Shown here one piece after another: positions 54,464 through 63,429 of a stretch of 64,000 nucleotides of DNA. The position numbers and the translations under genes were made by a program. This stretch comes from Arenibacter sp. ARW7G5Y1 (GTDB lineage: Bacteria > Bacteroidota > Bacteroidia > Flavobacteriales > Flavobacteriaceae): NCBI RefSeq assembly GCF_003201775.1, contig NZ_QJJZ01000012.1, positions 62,001-126,000 of the forward strand. The letters are read 5' to 3'. Below the pieces are notes generated by a model. That model was not told where the DNA came from. It saw nothing but the letters and a program-made list of their open reading frames with translations, and did not search any database. Position 1 is the stretch's first letter. Every line of letters starts with the position of its first letter.

Positions 54464-56155
54464 ATGAAAAAAAAGTGGATTTTATTAGTGTTTCTGTTTT
54501 GTGGAGCTGCCTCGGCCAGCGCTAGCGAACTTATCGATTTAATCAATACTTTCAGGGCAGACACCTATACTTTAAAAAGAACCTATGGCATGGAGGAGTC
54601 CCAGGAGTTTTATACAAGGTTCACTGCCTTTTACAAAGATTGGGACAAAAAAATTGAAGAGGTTGATTTCAAGGCACTTTCCCAACAGGGAAAAATAGAT
54701 TATGTCCTTTTAAAAAACTTGATAGCCAAGGAAAGCTACTTACTTTCATTGGATTACAATGCGTTTAAGGAAATAGCCCATGTAACCCATTTCGCTGACG
54801 ACCTCTATACTTTTATAAAGGAAAGAAGACGGGGCAAACAACCGGAATCGAATAAACTGGCGGATGTTTTTAACCAGGCGGAAAAGAATATAGACAAAAA
54901 AATAACTGCATTAAAAGAAAGTCCCTTTATAGATTGGAAACAGGCCGAAAAAGCTGCGAAGAGTATTGCATCGCTCCGTGAGGGATTAAAGGAGGCTTAT
55001 TTCTTTTATAATGAATATGACCCGGAATTTACCTGGTGGATGAAGGTGCCCTACGCTAGCCTAGAGGAAAAGCTGGACACCTATGAGGAATTTTTAAGGC
55101 AAAACTATTCCAACAATAGTATAAAGGACGATGGCAGTGGTATTATTGGGCAACCAATTGGCAAAGAAGCCCTAATAGAGAACCTCAAATTAGAGTTTAT
55201 CCCCTATACCCCGGACGACCTTCTTAAAACGGCCCAAAGACAATTTGACTGGTGCAAGGCCGAAATGATCAAAGCTTCCGAGGAATTGGGCTATGGCAAG
55301 GATTGGAAAGCCGCTTTGGAGCATGTTAAAAACACCTATGTGCCAGCTGGAAAACAACCGGAAGCCATTATGGAACTTTATGATAAGTCCATCGCGTTTA
55401 TAGAGGAGCGCGACCTTATTACCCTTCCTGAAATGGCCAAGGAAAATTGGGGAATGAAAATGATGTCCCCAGAGCGACAAAAGATCAGTCCCTTTTTTTT
55501 AGGGGGCAGGGATATTATTATTTCCTATCCTACCCAAGGAATGCCACAAGAAGAAAAGTTGATGAGTATGCGCGGCAACAATCCCAATTTCTCCTTTTCC
55601 ACCGTACAACATGAACTTCTACCGGGCCATAACCTGCAATTCTTCATGAATTCTAGATATAAGAATTATAGAGGTGCCTTTGGTACGCCATTTTGGTCCG
55701 AGGGATGGGCATTATATTGGGAAATTATACTATGGAACAAGGAGTTCCCCCAGACCCCGGAACAAAAAATGGGAACACTATTTTGGAGGATACATCGATG
55801 TGCCCGTATCATTTTTTCCTTAAAATTTCATATGGAGGAAATGACGCCCCAACAATGTATAGACATGCTGGTCAACGAGGTAGGGCATGAATATGCCAAT
55901 GCCGAGGCCGAGGTACGCAGATCATTTACTTCCACCTATCCACCCCTATACCAATTGGCCTATATGATGGGGGGACTTCAGTTTTACGCCCTTAGGAACG
56001 AAATACTGGCTAAGGGGTGGACCGAAAAGGAATTCCATGACCGGGTAATGCACGAAAACAAAATGCCCATAGAAATGTTGCGAAATCTACTTTTAGATCT
56101 CCCTGTTTCCAAGGGATATAAAACTAAATGGAAATTCTCTACAGACTTCAAATAA
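54464..56155 (+). CDS. DUF885 predicted metallopeptidase, second copy
   Basis: 563 residues with signal peptide MKKKWILLVFLFCGAASASA. The same zinc motif VQHELLPGHNLQFF and SEGWALYWE are conserved, and most blocks are shared with the first copy, for example KDWKAALEHVKNTYVP and ITLPEMAKENWGM. The length equals the first copy from its chosen start, which supports that start. Differences cluster in short surface-like segments such as PFFLGGRDIIISYPTQ against PFFTGGTEISISYPTE. It lies 96 bases from the convergent AraC gene. Probably periplasmic peptidase activity; substrate unknown. Confidence 0.85.
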   Translation: MKKKWILLVFLFCGAASASASELIDLINTFRADTYTLKRTYGMEESQEFYTRFTAFYKDWDKKIEEVDFKALSQQGKIDYVLLKNLIAKESYLLSLDYNAFKEIAHVTHFADDLYTFIKERRRGKQPESNKLADVFNQAEKNIDKKITALKESPFIDWKQAEKAAKSIASLREGLKEAYFFYNEYDPEFTWWMKVPYASLEEKLDTYEEFLRQNYSNNSIKDDGSGIIGQPIGKEALIENLKLEFIPYTPDDLLKTAQRQFDWCKAEMIKASEELGYGKDWKAALEHVKNTYVPAGKQPEAIMELYDKSIAFIEERDLITLPEMAKENWGMKMMSPERQKISPFFLGGRDIIISYPTQGMPQEEKLMSMRGNNPNFSFSTVQHELLPGHNLQFFMNSRYKNYRGAFGTPFWSEGWALYWEIILWNKEFPQTPEQKMGTLFWRIHRCARIIFSLKFHMEEMTPQQCIDMLVNEVGHEYANAEAEVRRSFTSTYPPLYQLAYMMGGLQFYALRNEILAKGWTEKEFHDRVMHENKMPIEMLRNLLLDLPVSKGYKTKWKFSTDFK

Positions 56156-56251
56156 TGTTGGAAAGGAAGGGAGGTCAAAATACCCACATACTATTGGCTC
56201 TTTGCCCCAGCCATATGTGGCCACTATGGGAGTCCAGTGGATATTGAGGTT

Positions 56252-57118
56252 TTAATATGATCCAGCCATGGTCCTATTCTTCTTCCGGTAGTATTGAGAA
56301 GGGGTCATTCCTTTTAATTCCTTGAATTTACGGTTGAAATTTGAAATTGATTTAAAGCCCGACCTTGCAGATATATCCGCCATGGTCAGATCATGGTCCT
56401 TAATGATTAAGTGACAGGCATGCTCTATTCTTATTTCGATCAAAAATTGAAAAAATGTCTTGTCGGTCCGCTGTTTAAAAAAATGACAGAAGGCATTAGG
56501 GGTTATACAAGCCAGATCAGCGATTTTTTCAAGGGTAATATCATTGTGAAAATTGTCCATAACATAATCGATTATCACCTTTAAACGATTACTGTCATTG
56601 GTTGAGATATTTTGACCATACTCATAATCCGTTAGCAACTCGGACTCGGAACTACTTAATATCTTTAAAAGTTTTAGAAAAAGTAGAAACTGCGAAAATT
56701 TATCTACCTCAGGCATTCGTTGCATTATTTTGTCAACAGTGGGCGTCCTCCTTTTTAGTTTGAAACCCGCTTTGGATTTTTCAAAAAAGTTCCCAATTTG
56801 TTGGAGTTGGGAAATATTGAAAAAATTATCCCCAAAACTCTTTTTGGTAAAAAACACCGAAATCATGTGGGAAGAATCCTCCTGCCGTTCCAAACTCTGA
56901 AAAAGATGGGGACTATTCCCGCCTATAACAAATATATCTCCTGGGCGATAAGAGCTAACTGTCTCCGACATCAACAGTTGCCCTTCTCCCTTGACAATCT
57001 GGGCAATCTGTATTTCCTCGTGTTGATGTAGCTTATCATAAAAAATATCACCCCTATCTATCTTAACAAAAATATTCTCATCCTTTGACCTAAGAATTTG
57101 ATATGGAAACACTTTCAT
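56252..57118 (-). CDS. AraC-family transcriptional regulator with cupin sensor domain
   Basis: 288 residues. The N-terminal cupin (about 20-90: HQHEEIQIAQIVKGEGQLLM, PGDIFVIGGNSPHLF) would bind the effector. The C-terminal AraC double helix-turn-helix (about 190-280) has ITLEKIADLACITPNAFCHFFKQR and DISARSGFKSISNFNRKFKEL followed by MTPSQYYR. It is divergent from the SusC/SusD pair at 57614 across 495 bases, so control of that pair is the simplest guess; the DUF885 genes convergent with it are a second candidate. Confidence 0.9.
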   Translation of the reverse strand: MKVFPYQILRSKDENIFVKIDRGDIFYDKLHQHEEIQIAQIVKGEGQLLMSETVSSYRPGDIFVIGGNSPHLFQSLERQEDSSHMISVFFTKKSFGDNFFNISQLQQIGNFFEKSKAGFKLKRRTPTVDKIMQRMPEVDKFSQFLLFLKLLKILSSSESELLTDYEYGQNISTNDSNRLKVIIDYVMDNFHNDITLEKIADLACITPNAFCHFFKQRTDKTFFQFLIEIRIEHACHLIIKDHDLTMADISARSGFKSISNFNRKFKELKGMTPSQYYRKKNRTMAGSY

Positions 57119-57613
57119 ATATAATAAGTTTACCCTAAAGTAAAAAAAATTGAATAGAAAGCACTAAATAATGTTACCCAATATCTAGCGTATATTAACA
57201 TAATTCCATAAAAAAAATGTAATGGACCCTTTGGAATTTCACAGCTGCACCAGTTGGCAAACTATTTTTAACGAATTGGTCCAACCCTGATAAATCTTTT
57301 TTCCTACATCGCCAAGAAATCATCAACTCAACTTATAGGTCAATGGTTATAAGGTCCTGACTCCATATAATCCTAACTTTCCTTTTTGATTAAAAATCGT
57401 TAATTGGGAATATGACGACATTTAAAGTGTTTTAAAATGGAGATTCTTTAATGAAATTCCGCTATACATACATAATTATGATTGTATTTTAACAAATTAT
57501 TTGCATATTTTACTGTGTTAAGTAAATTCCCTTAGGAATAGTTCACTTTATAATTAACTTGGTCTTGGTAACAGGTGAAAAGGAAACACCTGTAATAATT
57601 TAATCAAACCGTA
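57119..57613. promoter_or_regulatory. Divergent intergenic region, AraC gene / SusC
   Basis: Both promoters must lie in this 495-base AT-rich stretch. I found no convincing TTTG/TAnnTTTG pair, no strong palindrome and no small ORF with support. Confidence 0.45.
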
Positions 57614-60600
57614 ATGACCATGAATACAAAACTGAAAAGAAAGACATTTACACAAAGACTCCTTTTCTGGGCAGGCCTGCTCTTTGTAATTAATAACGTT
57701 ATTGCCCAGGACAAGCAGATTACAGGTACGGTAACCGACAATTTGGACCAACCCATTCCCGGAGTCAGTATTATCATTAAAGGCACTACTACAGGAACCT
57801 CTGCGGATTTTGATGGAAACTTTACCTTGCGGGCTTCTTCTGGGGATGTTTTGGTATTTTCCTACCTCGGATTTGCCACCCAAGAAGTAGCAGTGGGCAA
57901 TCAGACCGAGATCTCCATAGTGTTACAGGAAGATGTATCGGAGTTGGACGAGGTCGTAGTAACCGCTTTAGGAATCAAGAGTGACAAAAGGGCCCTAGGT
58001 TATGCTACTGCCCAAGTTGATGCCGAAGAGATTGCCGCGGTAAAAGCCACCAACAACTTTGTAAACTCCTTAAGCGGAAAAGTTCCGGGAGTAAATATAT
58101 CCAGTACCTCTAGCCAACCTGGCAGTGGTACCAGAATTGTTATACGTGGCGGTTCATCCATTACCGGCAGTAACCAGCCACTAATTGTGGTCAATGGCGT
58201 ACCTTTTGATGCTGCCAATGGAAGCGGATCTTCCGGATTGGCCGACATCGACCCCAATGCCATAGAAAACTTAAGCGTACTTAAAGGTGCAGCGGCCTCC
58301 GCACTTTATGGCAGCCAAGCCGCCAACGGAGTTATCCTTATTACTTTAAAGTCGGGATCGTTCAACTCCAAACCGGTAATTACCCTTTCCAATTCCACCA
58401 GTTTTGATGAAATACATGAGATTCCATTACAAAAAAAATGGTCACAAGGGTATTGGGACGCAGGTGCCGGTGATTGGACCTACATAGATGGGGTAACTTC
58501 ATTTACCTCTACAAGCTGGGGTCCAAAAATAGCGGAAACCCCAGAAGCCCAATATTATGACCGATGGGACGTATTCAAAACCGGTATTACCAATGAGACC
58601 AATTTAAGTGTTTCGGGAGGAACCGCGGATGCATCATATTTTGTAAGTTATGGCAATCTAAGCAATAATGGGATTCTTGACCCACTAGATTTTAAGCGAA
58701 ATACGTTAAATGCCAATACTTCCTTTAGGTTTACCCCTAAACTGACCATATCGTCCAATATCATGTATTCCAAGCAGAATGCCAATCGCTTGGCGGAGAG
58801 TAGTGACAATTCATCGTTTATGAATACCGTACTGGCCGGCCCCAATACTTGGAATCCATATCCAATATATGATGAAACCGGTAAGTTGCGTTCATATCGG
58901 GGTGGATCTCGAGATCCGTATCTGTGGGTTCTTGATAATTCTGGCGAGAACAATATCAGGGATCGCTTTGCATCCACGATCACGATCGAATACGAAATTA
59001 TTCCAAAATTAAAGTTTAGATCCGTAACGGGAATAAGTACAACAAGTGCCCGCAACGAATCATCCTCGAACAAAGGTGGTTATTCGTCGGTTGAAGGTAG
59101 CTATAGTTCCTGGGAGCATTTTAATAGGGATTTGGAATCCACAGAAACCCTTACCTATGACGACAATTTTGGCGATTTCAGCCTAAATGCACTGGTAGGA
59201 CATAATATAGTTGAAAACAAATGGAGGGGAGCGGAATATGATGGTAACGGCTTGATCATTCCGGGAATCTATAACAGCACCAATGTAAGTAGTTATGAAG
59301 CCTTTGATTTTAAAAACACTTATAGATCCTATTCTTTGTTCGGTCAGGTGATGATTGGGTTTAAAAGATATTTATATTACACGGTAACTGGAAGAAATGA
59401 TTGGGCCTCCAGTGTGGCCAACAGCTTCTTTTACCCCAGTCATAGCTTAGGTTTTGTCTTTAGCGAGTTACTGCCCAAAAATAATACACTCTCATTTGGT
59501 AAAATTAGGGCTAGTTATGCCAAAGTGGGATCTCCTGCATCTGCGTATGCAAGAAATACGGTATTGGCCGAAGCAGGCAGTGGAGGTGGTACCGTAAATG
59601 GGGTAACATGGCCATTTAACGGACAAAGAAGCTATCTGTCAACCAATAAAATTCCGAATGAGGGACTAAGCAATGAGTTTAAAAGTGAGGTTGAACTCGG
59701 GGCCGAGCTGAAATTTTTTATGGACAGATTAGGTCTCGATTTCTCCTATTATCACAACTGGAGCGAGAATCAGATTCTCAGTGAACAATTTCTTCCTTCT
59801 ACAGGATATACCTATGGTGATGTGAACATTGGAGGTATCACCCATAAGGGGTTTGAAGTAGGAGTATATGGAACGCCTGTTTCAACAGAAAATTTTTCAT
59901 GGGATATTAGCATAAACTGGTCCACGGACGATTCCATGGTAGACAAACTTGGTACCAACGACGAACCTATTGATCTAGGCTCCTATGGAACGGCCATTGT
60001 AGGACAACCCTATCCCGTTCTTTATGGCACCGGTTTTTTACGTGATGACCAAGGTAGATTGGTACTAGATGATACTGCTGGTACTGGATTCGGCCGACCA
60101 ATGGCCGACAATACCCAAAACAAGGTTTTTGGTAAAACATCTCCAGATTGGATGGGTAGTTTAAGGAATACCGTCAAATACAAAAATTTTGCATTGACCG
60201 CCCAACTTGATGTAAGCAAGGGTGGCTATCTGTTTAATCTTAACGATCATTACCTTACCTATTATGGCATGGCCAAGCATCAAGAAAATAGACCCGCCAA
60301 TAATATGACCACATTTGACGGGGTTATGGGACACTACGATTTTGCAAACCAACAGGTGGTGATAACCAATGAAACGGCACAACCCACCAGGTATGACCTC
60401 TATTATCAAACAGTGACCCAAGGGGTTATGGAAGAGAACATAATGCCTAAGGACTATATTAAATTAAGGGAGGTACAACTGTCCTATAAAATACCCCATG
60501 AATTTCTTTCAAAAACCTTTTTACAGGGGCTGGAGGTTGCCTTTTCCGGCAGAAACCTATGGAGAAAATTCAACGACGACTTTGAGGGTGCCGATCCTGA

Positions 60601-60697
60601 AATAAATACTGATGGCATTAATAATGGCAATGGATATCTGGGGTATAGTCTTCCAACCACTAAAACCTATTCACTTACATTGACTGCTAAATTCTAA
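57614..60697 (+). CDS. SusC-family TonB-dependent outer-membrane transporter (second)
   Basis: 1027 residues; starts at 57614 or the ATG two codons later. The signal ends NNVIAQ. The carboxypeptidase-regulatory-like domain (ITGTVTDNLDQPIPGVSI, SADFDGNFTLRASSGD) is followed by LDEVVVTALGIKSDKRALGYA, the plug (FVNSLSGKVPGVNI, IRGGSSITGSNQPLIVVNG, LKGAAASALYGSQAANG) and a barrel ending in YSLTLTAKF. The VTALGIK plug start differs from the VVGYGVQKK form of the first SusC, so the two belong to different subgroups. SusD follows after 11 bases. No glycoside hydrolase is adjacent, so the ligand might be peptide or glycan. Confidence 0.95.
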   Translation: MTMNTKLKRKTFTQRLLFWAGLLFVINNVIAQDKQITGTVTDNLDQPIPGVSIIIKGTTTGTSADFDGNFTLRASSGDVLVFSYLGFATQEVAVGNQTEISIVLQEDVSELDEVVVTALGIKSDKRALGYATAQVDAEEIAAVKATNNFVNSLSGKVPGVNISSTSSQPGSGTRIVIRGGSSITGSNQPLIVVNGVPFDAANGSGSSGLADIDPNAIENLSVLKGAAASALYGSQAANGVILITLKSGSFNSKPVITLSNSTSFDEIHEIPLQKKWSQGYWDAGAGDWTYIDGVTSFTSTSWGPKIAETPEAQYYDRWDVFKTGITNETNLSVSGGTADASYFVSYGNLSNNGILDPLDFKRNTLNANTSFRFTPKLTISSNIMYSKQNANRLAESSDNSSFMNTVLAGPNTWNPYPIYDETGKLRSYRGGSRDPYLWVLDNSGENNIRDRFASTITIEYEIIPKLKFRSVTGISTTSARNESSSNKGGYSSVEGSYSSWEHFNRDLESTETLTYDDNFGDFSLNALVGHNIVENKWRGAEYDGNGLIIPGIYNSTNVSSYEAFDFKNTYRSYSLFGQVMIGFKRYLYYTVTGRNDWASSVANSFFYPSHSLGFVFSELLPKNNTLSFGKIRASYAKVGSPASAYARNTVLAEAGSGGGTVNGVTWPFNGQRSYLSTNKIPNEGLSNEFKSEVELGAELKFFMDRLGLDFSYYHNWSENQILSEQFLPSTGYTYGDVNIGGITHKGFEVGVYGTPVSTENFSWDISINWSTDDSMVDKLGTNDEPIDLGSYGTAIVGQPYPVLYGTGFLRDDQGRLVLDDTAGTGFGRPMADNTQNKVFGKTSPDWMGSLRNTVKYKNFALTAQLDVSKGGYLFNLNDHYLTYYGMAKHQENRPANNMTTFDGVMGHYDFANQQVVITNETAQPTRYDLYYQTVTQGVMEENIMPKDYIKLREVQLSYKIPHEFLSKTFLQGLEVAFSGRNLWRKFNDDFEGADPEINTDGINNGNGYLGYSLPTTKTYSLTLTAKF

Positions 60698-60708
60698 AAA
60701 CACATAAC

Positions 60709-62160
60709 ATGAAAAGTTTATACAAATGTCTTATTTTAATATTTGTCTCCGCACTCTTTACAACAAGCTGTGATAACTGGATAGATGTGGATATTGACCC
60801 GAACAGTATTACAGATGGGCCCGCAATTACTGAAGATATCATGCTTATAGGCGTTGAGGCCGAATGGTTTACGACTATGAATGCCAAATTTGAAACTTGG
60901 AGCGGATTTCCCTCATGGTTATCTTGGCATGCCATTGAAGGATCTACTTCGGCCGATATGAACATTGGCCCAGGTTTTGGCAATGAAGTGTGGAATTCAT
61001 ACGCAGGTTCCCTAAAGCACGCTATGCAACTTTACGACAAAGCCAAGGAAAATGGCAATAACCATTATCAGGGAATTGCAGGTGTTATTGCAGCATCCCA
61101 TTGGTTCTATATTGCAGATGTCTATGACATGGCCCCCCTTGACGATGCACTATTGGGCTTGGAGGAACTTCAACCAACCTTGGCGTCACAAGAAGAGTTA
61201 TATGCCCATGCCAATGGCCTTTTGAATGAAGCTATTGGTCTATTCCAAGGCAGTGCCGGGGAAAAATCACCAGGCACTGACGATTATATGCTACAGGGCG
61301 ATATTTCCAAATGGTCCAAGTTTGCCTATTCCTTAATGGCACGACAAGCAATGCGACTTGCTTATTCACCCAATACTACCAAAACAGCACAGGCAGATAT
61401 GGTATTGTCCTATCTAGAGAACGGTATGACTTCAAATGATGATATTGTAGCTTGGCAACATTTGGATGACCTGGCAAATGCCAATATTATAAATGATTAT
61501 ATGAACAGGGCCTATTCTGGGGGATTTGGCTTAACCCCAGGAAACTTTCTGATAGATAAAATGAACTTCTATAACGACCCAAGAAGAGAGATTATGTTCA
61601 CTTTCTCCGAGGAGGACCCCACTGGTTTTGTAGGGCATAGGGCAGGACCCCCAGTGGAGACCGGCAAAACCCCCAGTCATTATAAATTTACCTATCTGTC
61701 CAAATCCTATCCAGATTATATCATGCTATATTCGGAGACACAATTTCTTAAAGCCGAGGCATATGCCTTAAAAGGGGAATGGGCTTTGGCAGAGACTGCC
61801 ATGAAAAATGGCGCCAGTGCCGAAATGACCTATGTAGGGGTAAGCGAAGTAGATATTGCTACCTTTCTAGCTCAACCTTCCTTGACTATGCCAACCAATG
61901 AAGAAGATGCCCAGAAGTTAATTATAGAACAAAAATACATTTCCAACGTTTTTAGGACCAACGAATCCTATTTCGATTTTATCAGGACCGGGTATCCAGA
62001 ATTTGACTTTGACTATATGATTGAAAATGTATATAATACCGTAACCTTTCCAAGAAGATTCCCTTATCCACTGGATGAAATTGAAAAGAACCCGAATGTG
62101 AAAGCAATTGGCCAGTCAGATTGGTTCAGTAAAGGCACCACATGGGACAACAAGCCTTAA
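60709..62160 (+). CDS. SusD-like lipoprotein (second pair, SusD_2-like)
   Basis: 483 residues with lipobox TTSC. NWIDVDIDPNSITDGPAI at the mature N-terminus and the later ISKWSKFAYSLMARQAMRLA, TQFLKAEAYALKGEW and IIEQKYISNVFRTNESYFDFIRTGYP are typical of the SusD-like group with a shorter core. It pairs with the SusC upstream (11-base gap) to form a surface uptake complex. A strong terminator 57 bases past its stop shows that the transcript ends here, so the downstream DUF2807 gene is separate. It differs clearly from the first SusD at 26616. Confidence 0.92.
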   Translation: MKSLYKCLILIFVSALFTTSCDNWIDVDIDPNSITDGPAITEDIMLIGVEAEWFTTMNAKFETWSGFPSWLSWHAIEGSTSADMNIGPGFGNEVWNSYAGSLKHAMQLYDKAKENGNNHYQGIAGVIAASHWFYIADVYDMAPLDDALLGLEELQPTLASQEELYAHANGLLNEAIGLFQGSAGEKSPGTDDYMLQGDISKWSKFAYSLMARQAMRLAYSPNTTKTAQADMVLSYLENGMTSNDDIVAWQHLDDLANANIINDYMNRAYSGGFGLTPGNFLIDKMNFYNDPRREIMFTFSEEDPTGFVGHRAGPPVETGKTPSHYKFTYLSKSYPDYIMLYSETQFLKAEAYALKGEWALAETAMKNGASAEMTYVGVSEVDIATFLAQPSLTMPTNEEDAQKLIIEQKYISNVFRTNESYFDFIRTGYPEFDFDYMIENVYNTVTFPRRFPYPLDEIEKNPNVKAIGQSDWFSKGTTWDNKP

Positions 62161-62216
62161 TGGGCACATCTGCCAAAGAACAATTTGTTTTTTGACCGGT
62201 TATCTTAAAATTACTT

Positions 62217-62252
62217 TCAAGGCAATGTTAACGCATTGCCTTGATTTTTTTT
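62217..62252 (+). terminator. Rho-independent terminator after second SusD
   Basis: A perfect 11-base stem TCAAGGCAATG/CATTGCCTTGA with a six-base loop TTAACG is followed by eight T bases (62245-62252). It lies 57 bases past the SusD stop. Confidence 0.92.
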
Positions 62253-62344
62253 ATATGGTCACCTCCCCATATTGGTAAAATTGATTCCAAAGTAAGGAAC
62301 AGCATCAACAAGAAGTGGATAGTTTTAACCAATGAATGGCCCAC

Positions 62345-62360
62345 TGGAACAATTGTTCCA
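62345..62360. promoter_or_regulatory. Perfect 16-base palindrome, possible operator
   Basis: TGGAACAATTGTTCCA is its own reverse complement. It lies 130 bases upstream of the DUF2807 start and past the preceding terminator, so it could be a regulator binding site. Function is inferred only from symmetry and position. Confidence 0.35.
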
Positions 62361-62489
62361 ATATTTTTCTATTTAGAGCATAACTATAGTTCGGAATTCC
62401 ATTGGGATGGAAGAAATAAATATTTAAAAAAATGCAACCTTTTGACAGTTCCGTTGTCTTTAAAACATCAATCATAAAATCTTGAGTAA

Positions 62490-63212
62490 ATGAAAACAAA
62501 ATCTTTTTACATAAGTCTTATTTTATTATGCTGTCTTATTTCATCCTGTGACCATGAAATTATTAGGGTAAGGGGAGATATTACCACTAGGGAGGTAAAT
62601 TTAACGGGGTATTCCGCTTTGGATGTCTCGGATGCGTTTCGCACCTATGTCCAATTTTCAGATACGGAAGAAAAGATAGAAATTGAGGCCAATGAAAATC
62701 TACATGATAAGATCATAGTTGAAATGGTTGGAGGCACCCTGCGCATTAAGGTGAAGAACCACACAAGTATAAGGGGAAATCCAACCTTGAATGCATACAT
62801 TATTACCAAAAGGATTACAGATTTTGAATTATCAGGTGCTTCCAAAGTAATCCTGGATTCTGAATTGGTAGCGTCCGACGTCTCCATTGAACTTACGGGA
62901 GCTTCCGAATTTACCGGGGAGTTGGATTTGGAGCATTTGGAACTGGAAGCAGGGGGGGCCGCACATATAGACATTTTTGGGCAAGTTGACAAATTGGAGG
63001 CTTCCCTATCTGGGGCCAGCACACTTAAGAATTACGACCTAGTGTCCAAGGCATTGGACATCCGATTATCCGGAGCAAGTGATGCCTATCTTTCGGTAAC
63101 CGAAACCATCGATATCGACGCATCAGGTGCCAGTAAATTAAGATATAAGGGAAGTCCCGTTATCAATAAATTAAAACTATCGGGAGCTTCGGAAATAATT
63201 AAGAAACCATAG
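62490..63212 (+). CDS. DUF2807 (GIN-domain) lipoprotein
   Basis: 240 residues with lipobox LISSC. The mature protein begins with REVNLTGYSALDVSDAF and then repeats a beta-helix-like unit built around SGAS or TGAS: ELSGASKVIL, ELTGASEFTG, SLSGASTLKN, RLSGASDAYL, DASGASKLRY and KLSGASEII. This is the DUF2807 putative auto-transporter adhesin-like family common in Bacteroidota, with no known enzymatic role. It is a single-gene unit between two strong terminators. Confidence 0.9.
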   Translation: MKTKSFYISLILLCCLISSCDHEIIRVRGDITTREVNLTGYSALDVSDAFRTYVQFSDTEEKIEIEANENLHDKIIVEMVGGTLRIKVKNHTSIRGNPTLNAYIITKRITDFELSGASKVILDSELVASDVSIELTGASEFTGELDLEHLELEAGGAAHIDIFGQVDKLEASLSGASTLKNYDLVSKALDIRLSGASDAYLSVTETIDIDASGASKLRYKGSPVINKLKLSGASEIIKKP

Positions 63213-63216
63213 TAGA

Positions 63217-63265
63217 ACCCTTGGTTAAGTGTGCCAAATAGCACACTTAACCAAGGGTGTTTTTG
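63217..63265 (+). terminator. Long perfect-stem terminator after DUF2807 gene
   Basis: An 18-base perfect stem (63217-63234 pairing with 63241-63258, CCCTTGGTTAAGTGTGC arm) with loop CAAATA is followed by TGTTTTTG. It starts 5 bases past the DUF2807 stop. Confidence 0.93.
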
Positions 63266-63429
63266 TATATGGCCTACCTACACCAAGTGTCCCGGAACCG
63301 ATTAGTTTGGCCTTTAAAATTGTTATAGTCAATAAATCCAATGGCTAGCTAATGCCCTTTATCAGGGGGATTACATGCGTTTCCTTATAACAAAGACCAC
63401 ACTCCAAGTTATTGGGACTCCCCTATAAC

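Larger units (their letters stand above)
62161..62489. other. 329-base gap between SusD and DUF2807 gene
   Basis: It contains the terminator at 62217-62252 and a 16-base perfect palindrome at 62345-62360, both listed separately, and is otherwise AT-rich. The promoter of the DUF2807 gene should lie here; no clear promoter boxes were seen. Confidence 0.5.
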
